Virus record (IMG/VR): IMGVR_UViG_3300009488_000014
Span: 1 to 33,411 of that record
Source of the DNA: a virus
Length of the DNA: 33,411 nucleotides
Direction: 5' to 3' (one strand)
Translations under genes and position numbers: made by a program
Notes under the pieces: generated by a model
What the model was told of the DNA's origin: nothing
Seen by the model: only the letters and a program-made list of their open reading frames with translations
Database searches by the model: none
In this document: positions 8,823 through 16,789 of the stretch, piece after piece
How the letters are laid out: the number at the start of each line of letters is the position of its first letter
How positions within the stretch are numbered: position 1 is the stretch's first letter

Positions 8823-9145
8823 CTTATACCTCTTTATTGATAAATACCTGTGATGTTGAACGCAATATTCCTGGTGCAGTTGGCGATTATGGGCACAAGG
8901 CAGATAGCTGGGCAGTCCATTTAGATGATGAGCCTTGTCGCTTAATGGCGGGGGCAGGTAAAGAAATTAAAGTCGGAGCCGAAGTCGTCATAGCCGATTA
9001 TAAACTATTCTTGGGTGATGTTGACATTACGGAGCAGGATAGAGTTGTGATAGACAGCATAAATTATGAAATCCTTTTAGTGACAGATAAACAGGATAGT
9101 GCAGACAGCCACCATAAAGAGTGTTTTATGAGAGTAGTTCGTTGA
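8819..9145 (+). CDS. Head closure protein (SPP1 gp16-like)
   Basis: This 108-residue protein is rich in beta strands, with CDVERNIPGAVGDYGH near the start and DYKLFLGDVDITEQDRVVID in the middle. The second motif, a strand-turn ending in D-R-V, is typical of head-closure (Hc1) proteins that seal the neck after packaging. Its ATG overlaps the connector stop (ATGA). The identification rests on motif plus gene order. Confidence 0.65.
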   Translation: MTYTSLLINTCDVERNIPGAVGDYGHKADSWAVHLDDEPCRLMAGAGKEIKVGAEVVIADYKLFLGDVDITEQDRVVIDSINYEILLVTDKQDSADSHHKECFMRVVR

Positions 9146-9474
9146 AGATTAAACTTAGCTTAATAACCAACCTGAAAATAAAAGAGGGAAAGAATAAGAT
9201 AGACAATGCTGCCAAGAAGGCACTCAAAGACACAGTGGTGGCTATCGCCAATGATGTTATAAAAATCCACCCGTGGAAGAATAGAACTGGAAATAACAGC
9301 CGGTCAATTAAATATGAAGTTGATGGATTATCTGGGGCTGTTTATTCCACTTCTGGATACGGTGGTTATTTGGAAACGGGAACGTCTAAGATGCCACCAA
9401 GACCTTATTTCAAACCAGCTTTAGATAGGAATATAGGTAAATTGCCAGCCGGTATAAAGGCGGAACTTAGATGA
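9142..9474 (+). CDS. HK97 gp10-like neck/tail completion protein
   Basis: The product has about 110 residues. It has the HK97-gp10 signature: an N-terminal helix (NAAKKALKDTVVAIANDVIKIHP), RTGNNSRSI, then GAVYSTSGYGGYLETGTSKMPPRPY, the conserved Y-x-x-Y-L-E-x-G-T-x-x-M-x-x-R-P-F/Y core. I prefer TTG 9142 as start because it overlaps the previous stop as TTGA. GTG 9121 in the same frame is an alternative that overlaps more. It belongs to the head-tail joining set. Confidence 0.8.
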   Translation: MKIKLSLITNLKIKEGKNKIDNAAKKALKDTVVAIANDVIKIHPWKNRTGNNSRSIKYEVDGLSGAVYSTSGYGGYLETGTSKMPPRPYFKPALDRNIGKLPAGIKAELR

Positions 9475-9911
9475 GTTTAGTGGATGTTAATATACTAATC
9501 AGAACTTATTTACTGACCTCTACGGCTATTACAGACCCTCTCATTGCCCTTATAGGTGGTGCTGGCAATGAGAGAATGTATCAGGGACGATTGCCTGAAA
9601 ATGTGACACTTCCAGCGGTAAGTTTTTTAACTCGGGGCGGCGGTTCATCCCATAAAAGACCCGCTGGAGTTTGGCCGAGTATTCAATTTGACTGCTGGGC
9701 CGAAAGTCCCATAGTTGCCAGGCAGGTTTATCGTGCTTTATATGATGCTCTTCAGGGATTAGGCAATGCTCCAGTCGTGGTAGATGGAAATACTTATCAT
9801 ATAATCCAAGCACGGGAGGAGGTTCAAGGTCAAGATTTACAGGATATTGATATTCCCGGGTACTATCGGGTAATCACTTTTTATCAGGTCACAATAAGAG
9901 ATGACCTTTAG
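9471..9911 (+). CDS. Tail terminator/completion protein (DUF3168-like)
   Basis: This 146-residue protein fits DUF3168: a helical start (VDVNILIRTYLLTSTAITDPL), then ERMYQGRLPENVTLPAVSF, SIQFDCWAES, then a helix (ARQVYRALYDAL), and a C-terminal VITFYQVTIRDDL strand. Such proteins cap the tail tube and fix its length end. ATGA overlap with the gp10-like gene. It is followed by the tail tube gene, as is normal. Confidence 0.8.
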   Translation: MSLVDVNILIRTYLLTSTAITDPLIALIGGAGNERMYQGRLPENVTLPAVSFLTRGGGSSHKRPAGVWPSIQFDCWAESPIVARQVYRALYDALQGLGNAPVVVDGNTYHIIQAREEVQGQDLQDIDIPGYYRVITFYQVTIRDDL

Positions 9912-9933
9912 ATAAACATATAGGAGGCTTAAA

Positions 9934-10665
9934 ATGGCAGGACCACAAATAGGGTATGGAACTACACTGACTTGGGATGGCGACCCAGTTGGCCAACTGA
10001 CCCGGATAGGTCCAGTTAATCTCACAATCTCTAAACAGGATTCGACAAATCTTGCACCAGCCAGTGCTACGAAGACGATATTACCTGGTTTAATTGACCC
10101 CGGTGATGTTGAAATTGAGGGCTGGTTTACACCGAGTGATACAGGTCAGGCAGGCATGCGGGCTGATATGCTAACAAGAACGGTGAAGCAATTTATTATT
10201 ACTTTCCCGACAGATATTAGCTCATCTACTTGGACAGGCAATGCTTATGTTACGGCACTTTCTGCTGGTGATGTAACGCCTGAAGGTATTATACCTTTCA
10301 TCGCTACCCTTTCAGTAACAGGCTTGCCGGTACTTGGCGTGACGGCTGCAGGAGATGCTACAGACATAGTTATAACAGGCGATGTCAGTGGTGCTTTGGC
10401 AGAAGTGCCGACCTTTGCTGGAGCAACCTACATCTATAGTGTAGACGGTTCTCTGGAGAATGACTTTACCATTACGGTAACGGCTGCTGCTGCCGATGAC
10501 ATCACGCTGAATGTCGATGGTGGGTCTGATATAGCTCTGACAACTGCAGTTGCATCAAGTAGTATCGATACTTCAAGCGGTGCAATAGTAACTCTGGTGG
10601 TAAGAGTTCAAGAGGACAATAAATCAACAAAGACCTATACAGTTCGTGTAGTAGATGGCTTATAA
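9934..10665 (+). CDS. Major tail (tube) protein with C-terminal cadherin-like/Ig-like domain
   Basis: This 243-residue protein has a tube-like N-terminal 145 residues (GYGTTLTWDGDPVGQLTRIG, DVEIEGWFTPSD, FIATLSVTGLPV). Residues 150-243 form a second beta-sandwich ending in TKTYTVRVVDGL, the end of a cadherin-like beta-sandwich repeat. Such surface domains decorate many siphophage tails. AGGAGG precedes ATG 9934. It lies between the tail terminator and the assembly chaperones. A 9-bp perfect hairpin follows. Confidence 0.8.
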   Translation: MAGPQIGYGTTLTWDGDPVGQLTRIGPVNLTISKQDSTNLAPASATKTILPGLIDPGDVEIEGWFTPSDTGQAGMRADMLTRTVKQFIITFPTDISSSTWTGNAYVTALSAGDVTPEGIIPFIATLSVTGLPVLGVTAAGDATDIVITGDVSGALAEVPTFAGATYIYSVDGSLENDFTITVTAAAADDITLNVDGGSDIALTTAVASSSIDTSSGAIVTLVVRVQEDNKSTKTYTVRVVDGL

Positions 10666-10688
10666 CCACTGAAATTAGGATGGAATAA

Positions 10689-10712
10689 GGGAGGGAGTTT
10701 CAACTCCCTCCC
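10689..10712 (+). terminator. Hairpin after tail tube gene
   Basis: A perfect 9-bp GC-rich stem (10689-10697 with 10704-10712) closes a 6-nt loop. Only a weak T/A stretch follows, so it may reduce but not stop transcription. This would favour tail tube protein over downstream chaperones. Confidence 0.55.
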
Positions 10713-10731
10713 ATCTTAAAAGGGGTAAGGA

Positions 10732-11061
10732 ATGCTAGATAATTTAGTTACTATCACACTGGATAAGAAACGCCACCTGCGCCTGACACTAAAAGGCATG
10801 CTAGAGTTTGAGAAAATCACTGGGAAGAGTCTTCTAAAGGGATTTAAGCTTGATGAACTATCTCTGACTGACAGTGCCGCCCTGATATGGGCTTGTTTGC
10901 TTCATGAGGATATAGAATTAACTTATGATGCTATTATTACCATGATTGACATCAATAATCTAGCCGCCGTGATGGAAACTGTAACAAAGTGCCTAAATCA
11001 ATCACTAGTGGAGGCGAAAGCAGATGGTCGCCCTTTAGCACGGAAGTCCCGAGCTGGTTAG
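10732..11061 (+). CDS. Tail assembly chaperone, short form (G)
   Basis: This 109-residue protein has the size and place of the lambda gpG-type chaperone: directly after the tail tube gene and before the tape measure. It has LKGMLEFEKITGKSLL, then helices with AALIWACLL and ELTYDAIITMI. Near its end the frame holds the slippery heptamer CCCTTTA at 11031-11037. RBS GGGGTAAGG precedes ATG 10732. It should bind the tape measure during tail assembly. Confidence 0.8.
   Translation: MLDNLVTITLDKKRHLRLTLKGMLEFEKITGKSLLKGFKLDELSLTDSAALIWACLLHEDIELTYDAIITMIDINNLAAVMETVTKCLNQSLVEAKADGRPLARKSRAG
11031..11037 (+). promoter_or_regulatory. Programmed -1 ribosomal frameshift site
   Basis: C CCT TTA fits the X XXY YYZ slippery pattern exactly in the frame of the upstream gene, and the -1 frame is open from there to the tape measure. 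A GGAGG at 11010-11014 lies 16 bases upstream and could stimulate slippage as an internal Shine-Dalgarno, though it is a little farther than usual. No strong downstream hairpin was seen. Confidence 0.8.
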
Positions 11062-11363
11062 AATTGTGGGCATCTGGTAGATATAACCTCAATTTATCTG
11101 AAGTTGATTTCTGGCATTTAACTCTGAAAGAGTTAAATATCCTTTCAACAAAGTATAAAGAATCACAGAACTGGCTCAATTACAGGTCGGCTATGATATG
11201 TGCTGTTATAGCTAATACAGTAAGAACCAAGAAAAGACAACGTGCCTGGACACCTGATGATTTTATGCCTAAAGAAGAACGGAAGGTTATGACTAACCAA
11301 CAGATGTTCGCTCAGGTTCAGGCAATCAATTCAATACTTGGTGGCAAGGTTATAGAGGTTTAG
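11037..11363 (+). CDS. Tail assembly chaperone T part, made as a GT fusion by -1 frameshift
   Basis: This frame has no good start of its own. A GTG at 10989 lacks a ribosome-binding site. A -1 shift at CCCTTTA joins residue 102 of the short chaperone to STEVPSWLELW, giving a fusion of about 210 residues that ends at TAG 11361-11363, one base before the tape measure ATG. The T part is helical and ends in RKVMTNQQMFAQVQAI. This is the arrangement of siphophage G/GT pairs. Confidence 0.75.
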   Translation, partial: STEVPSWLELWASGRYNLNLSEVDFWHLTLKELNILSTKYKESQNWLNYRSAMICAVIANTVRTKKRQRAWTPDDFMPKEERKVMTNQQMFAQVQAINSILGGKVIEV

Positions 11364-11364
11364 T

Positions 11365-13026
11365 ATGGATTTAGGCGATGCCAAGATAACCGTAAATGTT
11401 GACGATAAAGCCTCAGCTAAACTTGATAATATCGGCAATAAGATGAAAGGAATGTCTAAAACATTCCAAAACGTCGGTATCAAGATGATGGGAGCCGGAG
11501 TACTTCTTGGTGGTGGTTTGCTTGCTCTTGCTAAAGGTGCCGCTGACTTCGAAATGGCAATGCGGGAAGTCAACACTATGGCAGGGCTTACCGAAGAAGG
11601 TTTCCAAAGTCTATCAGATGAGGTTAAAGCAGTATCCTCCGAAGTCGGAAAATCAAGCAAAGAATTAGCAGGAGCTTTATATCAGATTGTTTCGGCTGGT
11701 GTAGATGCTGCTAATGCCATAGATGTTTTGGGCGTAGCCGCTAAAGCAGCAGTCGCCGGTGTTACCGATGTTGAAACTGCAGCCGATGGTTTAACTACCG
11801 TTCTTAATGCTTTCAAAATATCTGCTACAAAAGCTATGGATGTAGCAGATATTATGTTCACCGTAGTCAAGCGTGGTAAGACTACCTTTGAAGAGTTATC
11901 AGCTTCTATGTTTCAAGTTGCACCTATTGCAGCAGCTGCAGGTGTTAAATTTGAAGAGGTTGCTGCTGCTATTGCCACAGTTACCAAACAGGGTGTACCA
12001 ACGTCAGTTGCGACCACTCAATTAAGGGCTACTATACAAGCCATCATCAAACCAACTGCAGAGATGTCTGCAGCACTTAAAGAAATGGGTTATGAATCTG
12101 GCGAGGCTATGCTTAAAGAAGAAGGCTTGGCTGGTGCGTTAGATTTGCTTACCGGACATGTCGAAGGCTCGCTAGAACCACTCGGTAAAATGTTCGGTAG
12201 CGTTGAAGCTCTGGGAGCTGTATTAAGTTTAACTGGTGAAAATGCAGCTACATTTGCAGAGGACTTAAAAGCCACAACAGAGGATGCCGCCGGATCGGTC
12301 GAATCTGCCTATGAGCAAATGAATGAGGGTGTTGGTAGGCAGTTTGAGTTGTTGTTTAATGACATTAAAGAATTGGGTATTGAGATAGGTGAGACTCTTT
12401 TACCCATATTGAAGGAAATAATAGAGAAATTAAAGCCTATAATAGAGAACTTAAAAAACTGGGTAACAGAAAATGAAAACCTATTCCCAACACTTCTAAA
12501 AGTAGCAGGTATCCTAGTAGGTGCAGGCGGTTTGTTATTTGCTTTAGCACAGATAGCCAAGATGATTACGGCAATAAACACAGCATTAGTTATAATGCAC
12601 AGCTTAGCGGGACCTGCAGGCTGGGCAAAATTGGCAGCAGGGGCTTTGATAGCTGCGAGTGTTATCGGAATCATAAATGAATTGATGCCAGACTTCGATG
12701 TAGGGCAGGCTGGAGCACTAACAGAAGAACAAAAATCTCGTTGGCCTGGATTGGCTGGTGAACTCGAAAATTTTCAATATGGTGGCATTGTCCCCGGCTC
12801 CATAGGGCAACCAGTTCCAATTCTTGCACATGGAGGAGAGCAGTATGCCGGAGTAGGGAGTACAATAGGTTCAAAATTAGTAATTAACATAGGTTCTTAT
12901 TTGGGTGATGATATTAGTTTGAGGAAATTTGCCAGAACTATTAAATCAATTATAGGAGAGGATAGTCGCAGGAATACATTCGGTCAAGTGAATAGAGGAT
13001 ATTACTTTGGCAGGAGTAGTATATAA
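11365..13026 (+). CDS. Tape measure protein (TP901 core)
   Basis: This 553-residue protein sets tail length. Residues 50-300 match the TP901 tape-measure core: ADFEMAMREVNTMAG, AGALYQIVSAGVDAA, ADGLTTVLNAFKI, then FEELSASMFQVAPIAAAAG and QGVPTSVATTQLRATIQ. A coiled-coil region follows, then hydrophobic segments at about 373-435, and a C-terminal GGIVPG/LAHGGEQ segment seen in many tape measures. At roughly 1.5 angstroms per residue the tail would be near 80 nm (inference). It starts one base after the GT stop. Confidence 0.9.
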   Translation: MDLGDAKITVNVDDKASAKLDNIGNKMKGMSKTFQNVGIKMMGAGVLLGGGLLALAKGAADFEMAMREVNTMAGLTEEGFQSLSDEVKAVSSEVGKSSKELAGALYQIVSAGVDAANAIDVLGVAAKAAVAGVTDVETAADGLTTVLNAFKISATKAMDVADIMFTVVKRGKTTFEELSASMFQVAPIAAAAGVKFEEVAAAIATVTKQGVPTSVATTQLRATIQAIIKPTAEMSAALKEMGYESGEAMLKEEGLAGALDLLTGHVEGSLEPLGKMFGSVEALGAVLSLTGENAATFAEDLKATTEDAAGSVESAYEQMNEGVGRQFELLFNDIKELGIEIGETLLPILKEIIEKLKPIIENLKNWVTENENLFPTLLKVAGILVGAGGLLFALAQIAKMITAINTALVIMHSLAGPAGWAKLAAGALIAASVIGIINELMPDFDVGQAGALTEEQKSRWPGLAGELENFQYGGIVPGSIGQPVPILAHGGEQYAGVGSTIGSKLVINIGSYLGDDISLRKFARTIKSIIGEDSRRNTFGQVNRGYYFGRSSI

Positions 13027-13580
13027 TGCCTTCTGAAATAGTCTATGAAATTATGGTTGATTGGGATATGACCGATTGGGCTGATGCTCCCGATTTCAGT
13101 GAAGGTATTGATAACATTTCTAATGATGTAGCAGCTGTGAGTTGGATTCGTGGAGAGGATAGGGAAGAAGGAAACAGCCCAGCTTCTACTTTAGAATTAA
13201 AAATAGTAGGTTCTTTATATGAAAAATATTCACCCTTCAATGCAGCCGGAGACCTTTATGGCAAGCTACTTCCCTGGCGTATAGTGAGAATCAGGTCTAT
13301 ACACGATGGTAATACCTATAATGTATTTTTCGGTTATATCTCGAGAATTAGAATCAATCCCAATCCAGATAATCCAGAAGTATATATTTACTGCACAGAT
13401 GGTCTTGATTTGTTAGCTAGGAACTTAGTCAAGCAGGATTATTCAACTCGCACTACGGAAACTGATGGTGCCGCTGTTGGTGAACTATTGGATGCCGCTG
13501 GCTGGAGTGCTACCAGAAGGGATATAGATGTTGATGGTGGTGATATATTTCAATATCCTGCTGTAACATCACCAGTATAG
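13026..13580 (+). CDS. Tail hub/baseplate protein, N-terminal part
   Basis: This 184-residue protein starts in a TAATG overlap with the tape measure stop. It shows the start of a siphophage hub protein: an early beta domain (RIVRIRSI, YNVFFGYISRIR), YIYCTDGLDLLA and then AVGELLDAAGWSATRRDID. In related hubs the last motif runs on into a region like LEALRNIEMSAMGRTYVDEQG, which here appears in the next gene. Stop TAG 13578-13580 and a second TAG at 13590-13592 are in the same frame as the following gene. It is therefore probably one piece of a split hub. Confidence 0.65.
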   Translation: MPSEIVYEIMVDWDMTDWADAPDFSEGIDNISNDVAAVSWIRGEDREEGNSPASTLELKIVGSLYEKYSPFNAAGDLYGKLLPWRIVRIRSIHDGNTYNVFFGYISRIRINPNPDNPEVYIYCTDGLDLLARNLVKQDYSTRTTETDGAAVGELLDAAGWSATRRDIDVDGGDIFQYPAVTSPV

Positions 13581-13601
13581 GTTTTTATATAGGAAAATGT
13601 T

Positions 13602-14246
13602 ATGTCTTGGGATACCCAAAGTGTACATTTGAATGGCGATGTAGGTCAGACTGGAACCTGGACAAGATTCCCTGCCACTGGTAGTTATTGGAATAAATTA
13701 CAGACAGTGGACGAGGATACTACTTATGTAGAATGTACTGCTGTGGGGATAATAACTTTTGATATTGTACAATTCACTATACCTGCTGAATCTACATTTG
13801 ATGGAGATAGATGGGTTACTTTATCGATACGATTAAAGGGAGTCGATGGTGCTGATGTTGATTGCGAAGTTGGTATCTCTATATATGGTACTTGGTATTG
13901 GAGCCCAGATAATATAGTACCAGGGGCAGCTTATAATACACACGGTCCTAATTGGGAAGTAAATCCAATAACAGGTGGTTTATGGACTAGAGAACATATC
14001 AATGCTATTGATAAATGTGCTGTAAGTTGCACTAATGCCAATGATAAACTTCGCATTACTCAGGTATATTTATATGCTACTTATTATCCAGTTGAATCTG
14101 AAGATTATAGACCGGTAAATATACCCGATTATGAGCTTACTACCCTAGAGGCTTTGAGGAATATTGAAATGTCGGCAATGGGAAGAACATATGTTGATGA
14201 ACAAGGCAACTTAAAATATGAAAGTAGATACGCGAGGAATCCATGA
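13602..14246 (+). CDS. Tail hub/baseplate protein, middle part with inserted beta-sandwich
   Basis: This 214-residue protein has about 165 residues of beta sandwich (WTRFPATGSYWNKLQ, WVTLSIRLKG, LRITQVYLYATYYP), resembling a carbohydrate-binding or fibre domain. It then carries the hub motif TTLEALRNIEMSAMGRTYVD and ends in ESRYARNP. It is in the same frame as the previous gene, 21 bases away. An AGGA about 9 bases before ATG 13602 can serve as RBS. It overlaps the next gene by ATGA. The hub motif plus inserted domain suggest a domain insertion that split the gene. Confidence 0.6.
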   Translation: MSWDTQSVHLNGDVGQTGTWTRFPATGSYWNKLQTVDEDTTYVECTAVGIITFDIVQFTIPAESTFDGDRWVTLSIRLKGVDGADVDCEVGISIYGTWYWSPDNIVPGAAYNTHGPNWEVNPITGGLWTREHINAIDKCAVSCTNANDKLRITQVYLYATYYPVESEDYRPVNIPDYELTTLEALRNIEMSAMGRTYVDEQGNLKYESRYARNP

Positions 14247-15136
14247 GTGTTGCCACTTTTAATGACACAATGTACTCTCTGATATGCGAGATAGATGATA
14301 GGAAAATCTATAATGACATTCGCAGTCAAATAGACGTTACTGTTACTGAGGTTGTTCTTGATGAAGAGGCTGAATATGGCATAATATCTACCTGGGGCGG
14401 TTATTTCTGGGATACTTGTCAAGATTTAGCGGCCAATGAAACGATTGAAGATGAAATAATACATGCTCATAGGGAACATACAGATATTATAATTTCCTGG
14501 GATAAGGCTTGGGCTGAGGCTAGAATCGTAGCTGATGGTACTGAATTAGATTTTGATGTAACAATAACCGAAGAAACTGTCAAATATTACGCAAGTGGTA
14601 AGTATGAAATTCTTTATGTAGATGTTACCAATCCACTAAGTGAGGCAATAGAGCATGTTCGCCTTTATGCAGAATATACTTATTTAGTGAGAGACGAAAC
14701 CAGCCACCCAGAAACCAACACCAGGACAGTAACAGTTAATGTAACGGATGCGACAAGCATAGACTTATTTGGCAGGAGAGAATTAAATCTTACTTGGGCA
14801 TTAGGGCAAACCCAAACACAGATGGAATCAATCATTGCTGGATACCTTGCAATCTATAAAGACCCACTACCCTATTTGATTATGACATTGAAAGGTACTA
14901 TCGATGCCCTGATACTACAAATATTCACTCGCAAAATAAGTGATAGGATTACTATAGTGAGTTCAGGATTGGGTCTAAATGCCGATTTTTTCATAAATGG
15001 CATCAATATTTACGATGATGCTGAGGGGATTCTTACTGGAGTATATTTACTAGAGCAAGTGCCTGCGATATATGCAGTTTCATTATTCACCCTTGATTCT
15101 AGTTCTTTAGATGGACCCGATATTTTAGCTTTATAG
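14243..15136 (+). CDS. Tail hub/baseplate protein, C-terminal part
   Basis: This 297-residue protein begins with VATFNDTMYSLICEID and YNDIRSQIDVTVTEV, which in intact hubs follows directly on the end of the previous ORF. It continues with an inserted-looking beta domain and ends with a hub C-terminus (FFINGINIYDDAEGILTGVYLLEQV). RBS GAGGA lies 6 bases before ATG 14243. All three pieces have their own ribosome-binding site, so separate chains could assemble into one hub. A sequencing error is the other possibility for the last break. Confidence 0.6.
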   Translation: MSVATFNDTMYSLICEIDDRKIYNDIRSQIDVTVTEVVLDEEAEYGIISTWGGYFWDTCQDLAANETIEDEIIHAHREHTDIIISWDKAWAEARIVADGTELDFDVTITEETVKYYASGKYEILYVDVTNPLSEAIEHVRLYAEYTYLVRDETSHPETNTRTVTVNVTDATSIDLFGRRELNLTWALGQTQTQMESIIAGYLAIYKDPLPYLIMTLKGTIDALILQIFTRKISDRITIVSSGLGLNADFFINGINIYDDAEGILTGVYLLEQVPAIYAVSLFTLDSSSLDGPDILAL

Positions 15137-15145
15137 GAGTAAATT

Positions 15146-15970
15146 ATGTCAGGAACTTGGACAGCACCAAAAACTTGGGTGGCAGCAATTTTAACAGTCT
15201 CAGATATGAACCAATATCTCAGGGACAATCAATCATATCTTAAAACCCACATAGCCCTTGAAGCTGCTGGGGCTCTAACAGTAGCGGCTGGTGTTATTAC
15301 AATTACTCAAGGGTATCATAAAGTTGCAGGGCAAGGAGCAGCAAATGATGATTTAGATACTATATCCGGTGGCTCCGAGGGAATGGTTATTATTCTCCGG
15401 GCTAATGGTCAGGTAATTACTCTAAAAGATGGGGTAGATAATCTCGATTTAGGTAATGATATAGTTATAACAGATGATGACCATATCGCTTTAATATGCG
15501 ATGATGCTGATGATTGGCATCCTCTATGGCAATCAATAACAAGAACCTTTTTGGTAAACGCCTTTCAGTATCCTAATTCTGGTACTGATTGGACGCCCCA
15601 GCTGGAAGGCGCCCATTTAGCAGCGAGCCTTGGGGCTAAAAAGGTCTGGCTACCATTCAACTTCCTTAAACAGGGTGATGAGATAATCTCATATAAGCTG
15701 CTTGGTGACGGTGTGGAAACAAATGTCTTCACTCTTGACTGCAAGCTGGTGCGGATTAACTTAGCTGACCCGCTAACAACGACCGATATCGCGGGTGGAG
15801 CAATCGCTCAGGTTAATGTCGATGGTGACTTCGACGTCGAGGCAACCCTCACCAATCCAGAGGTGGTAACTACAGATAAACAATATGTCGCCGAGCTTTT
15901 AGGAACCACAGGTGTTGGTGATGCTATCACGGTGATAGGTGCCGAGTTTACAATAAGGAGATTGATATAA
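15146..15970 (+). CDS. Tail-tip fibre/receptor-binding protein
   Basis: This 274-residue protein starts with TWTAPKTWVAAILTVSDMNQYLRD, a short N-terminal module common in tail-tip proteins that follow the hub gene. Beta-rich repeats follow (ITITQGYHKVAGQGA, then GMVIILRANGQVITL) and a C-terminal domain ends in VIGAEFTIRRL. It probably forms the distal fibre that touches the host. RBS TAGGAG precedes ATG 15146. Confidence 0.65.
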   Translation: MSGTWTAPKTWVAAILTVSDMNQYLRDNQSYLKTHIALEAAGALTVAAGVITITQGYHKVAGQGAANDDLDTISGGSEGMVIILRANGQVITLKDGVDNLDLGNDIVITDDDHIALICDDADDWHPLWQSITRTFLVNAFQYPNSGTDWTPQLEGAHLAASLGAKKVWLPFNFLKQGDEIISYKLLGDGVETNVFTLDCKLVRINLADPLTTTDIAGGAIAQVNVDGDFDVEATLTNPEVVTTDKQYVAELLGTTGVGDAITVIGAEFTIRRLI

Positions 15971-15972
15971 TT

Positions 15973-16212
15973 ATGAACGAAAAAACTAAGGCTGGATATG
16001 AAGTAACATTAAAGTTGATACTTGCTTTCGGTTCTATATTCCTGGCGGCTATCTTTTCTACCGGTATGGTGATTATGATGGTGCAGGATAGATTTAGTGA
16101 GATCCCTGTAGCCTTCTGGTCTGTGTGGGCTGTAGCGGTATCTCCATATATACCCGGGGTTAAGGAAGTGGTCGGCAAGGTCAAGGGTATAAGAGTAGTT
16201 AAAAAGGGATAA
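15973..16212 (+). CDS. Small membrane protein, possible holin
   Basis: This 79-residue protein has two hydrophobic segments (LKLILAFGSIFLAAIFSTGMVIMM at 13-36 and AFWSVWAVAVSPYIPGV at 47-63) and a basic tail. Size and place after the tail genes fit a holin, but no endolysin can be recognised beside it. RBS AAGGAG lies 13 bases upstream. The holin call is inference. Confidence 0.5.
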   Translation: MNEKTKAGYEVTLKLILAFGSIFLAAIFSTGMVIMMVQDRFSEIPVAFWSVWAVAVSPYIPGVKEVVGKVKGIRVVKKG

Positions 16213-16224
16213 AGGCGGTGTATT

Positions 16225-16464
16225 ATGGCTGCTAATAATCTATTTGACAAGATGGTGAATGAAGCTACAGAAGAGGTTGCCAGTAAAGGTTGGAAGAAAG
16301 CCGATCAGAACGCTGTTACATTAGCAGCCTTCGGTATGTTAAACAAGGCGATTAAAAATCGGATGCATAGTATCACCAAGCCTTTCTGGTGGGCTTCCGG
16401 TGCAATCGGTACCGGAGTTCTCTGGTTCATTATAAGTGGTATCCTAGAACTTGCACTGGGATAG
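16225..16464 (+). CDS. Small membrane-anchored protein, possible holin or lysis partner
   Basis: This 79-residue protein has a soluble helical N-terminus (residues 1-50) and one C-terminal membrane helix (WWASGAIGTGVLWFIISGILELA). It is the last gene of the late operon and follows the holin-like gene after 12 bases. The end of the operon is marked by two terminators. A lysis role is plausible by position only. Confidence 0.45.
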   Translation: MAANNLFDKMVNEATEEVASKGWKKADQNAVTLAAFGMLNKAIKNRMHSITKPFWWASGAIGTGVLWFIISGILELALG

Positions 16465-16521
16465 CCCCCACAAACCCTACAATAAAAATCTAGCACCTTA
16501 ACTGAATAATGTATAGGATTC

Positions 16522-16552
16522 CCCCCCTCTCCTTCAAGGGGGGACTATTTTT
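16522..16552 (+). terminator. Rho-independent terminator 1 of late operon
   Basis: Six C (16522-16527) pair with six G (16538-16543), and the stem is followed by ACTATTTTTC. It is the first of two tandem terminators after the last late gene. Confidence 0.75.
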
Positions 16553-16653
16553 CAGGCGTAAAATACCCCACTTCACAAAATAGTCTGCCTTTGGGAACAA
16601 GTATTAGATCAAGTTCCGTTGGTTTGTTCCGTGAGCACTGTGTAAATTACTTT

Positions 16654-16690
16654 CCCCCCTCTCCTTCGAAGGAGAGGGGGGATATTTTTT
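16654..16690 (+). terminator. Rho-independent terminator 2 of late operon
   Basis: A perfect 12-bp stem (16654-16665 with 16670-16681) with TCGA loop is followed by ATATTTTTT. The arm CCCCCCTCTCCTTC also occurs in terminator 1, so one may be a copy of the other. About 100 bases between the two hold only a weak GGAAC/GTTCC repeat and no gene. Confidence 0.9.
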
Positions 16691-16720
16691 GTTTATTGAT
16701 AAAAATAGTTGAAAAACCTA

Positions 16721-16750
16721 TTGACAAGGGGTATACCCCTGTGTTATAAA
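16721..16750 (+). promoter_or_regulatory. Early sigma-70-type promoter
   Basis: TTGACA at 16721-16726 and TATAAA at 16745-16750 are separated by 18 bp (17 bp if TTATAA is read as the -10). It lies about 40 bases before the first early gene, after the late terminators. It should drive the early genes from 16790 on. Confidence 0.85.
16727..16740. promoter_or_regulatory. Palindromic operator in the early promoter spacer
   Basis: AGGGGTATACCCCT is a perfect 14-bp palindrome that begins right after the -35 box. A dimeric regulator bound here would block or remodel the promoter. G-tract/TATA/C-tract sites are known for CsoR/RcnR-like metal regulators, but no such gene is seen here. The small ribbon-helix-helix-like protein at 16987 is one candidate. 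It could also be a host regulator. Confidence 0.6.
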
Positions 16751-16789
16751 GAGGGTGCACAGACAAAGGAATAGAGAAAGGGGGTAGAA

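Noticed and set aside
13578-13592. TAG codons read as sense (stop-codon reassignment of the whole phage)
   Set aside because: TAG is a normal stop for many genes here (decoration protein, tailspike, tail terminator, tail-hub C-terminal part), each with an RBS and start directly after. The methyltransferase break is TAA, so one reassigned codon would not explain the set.
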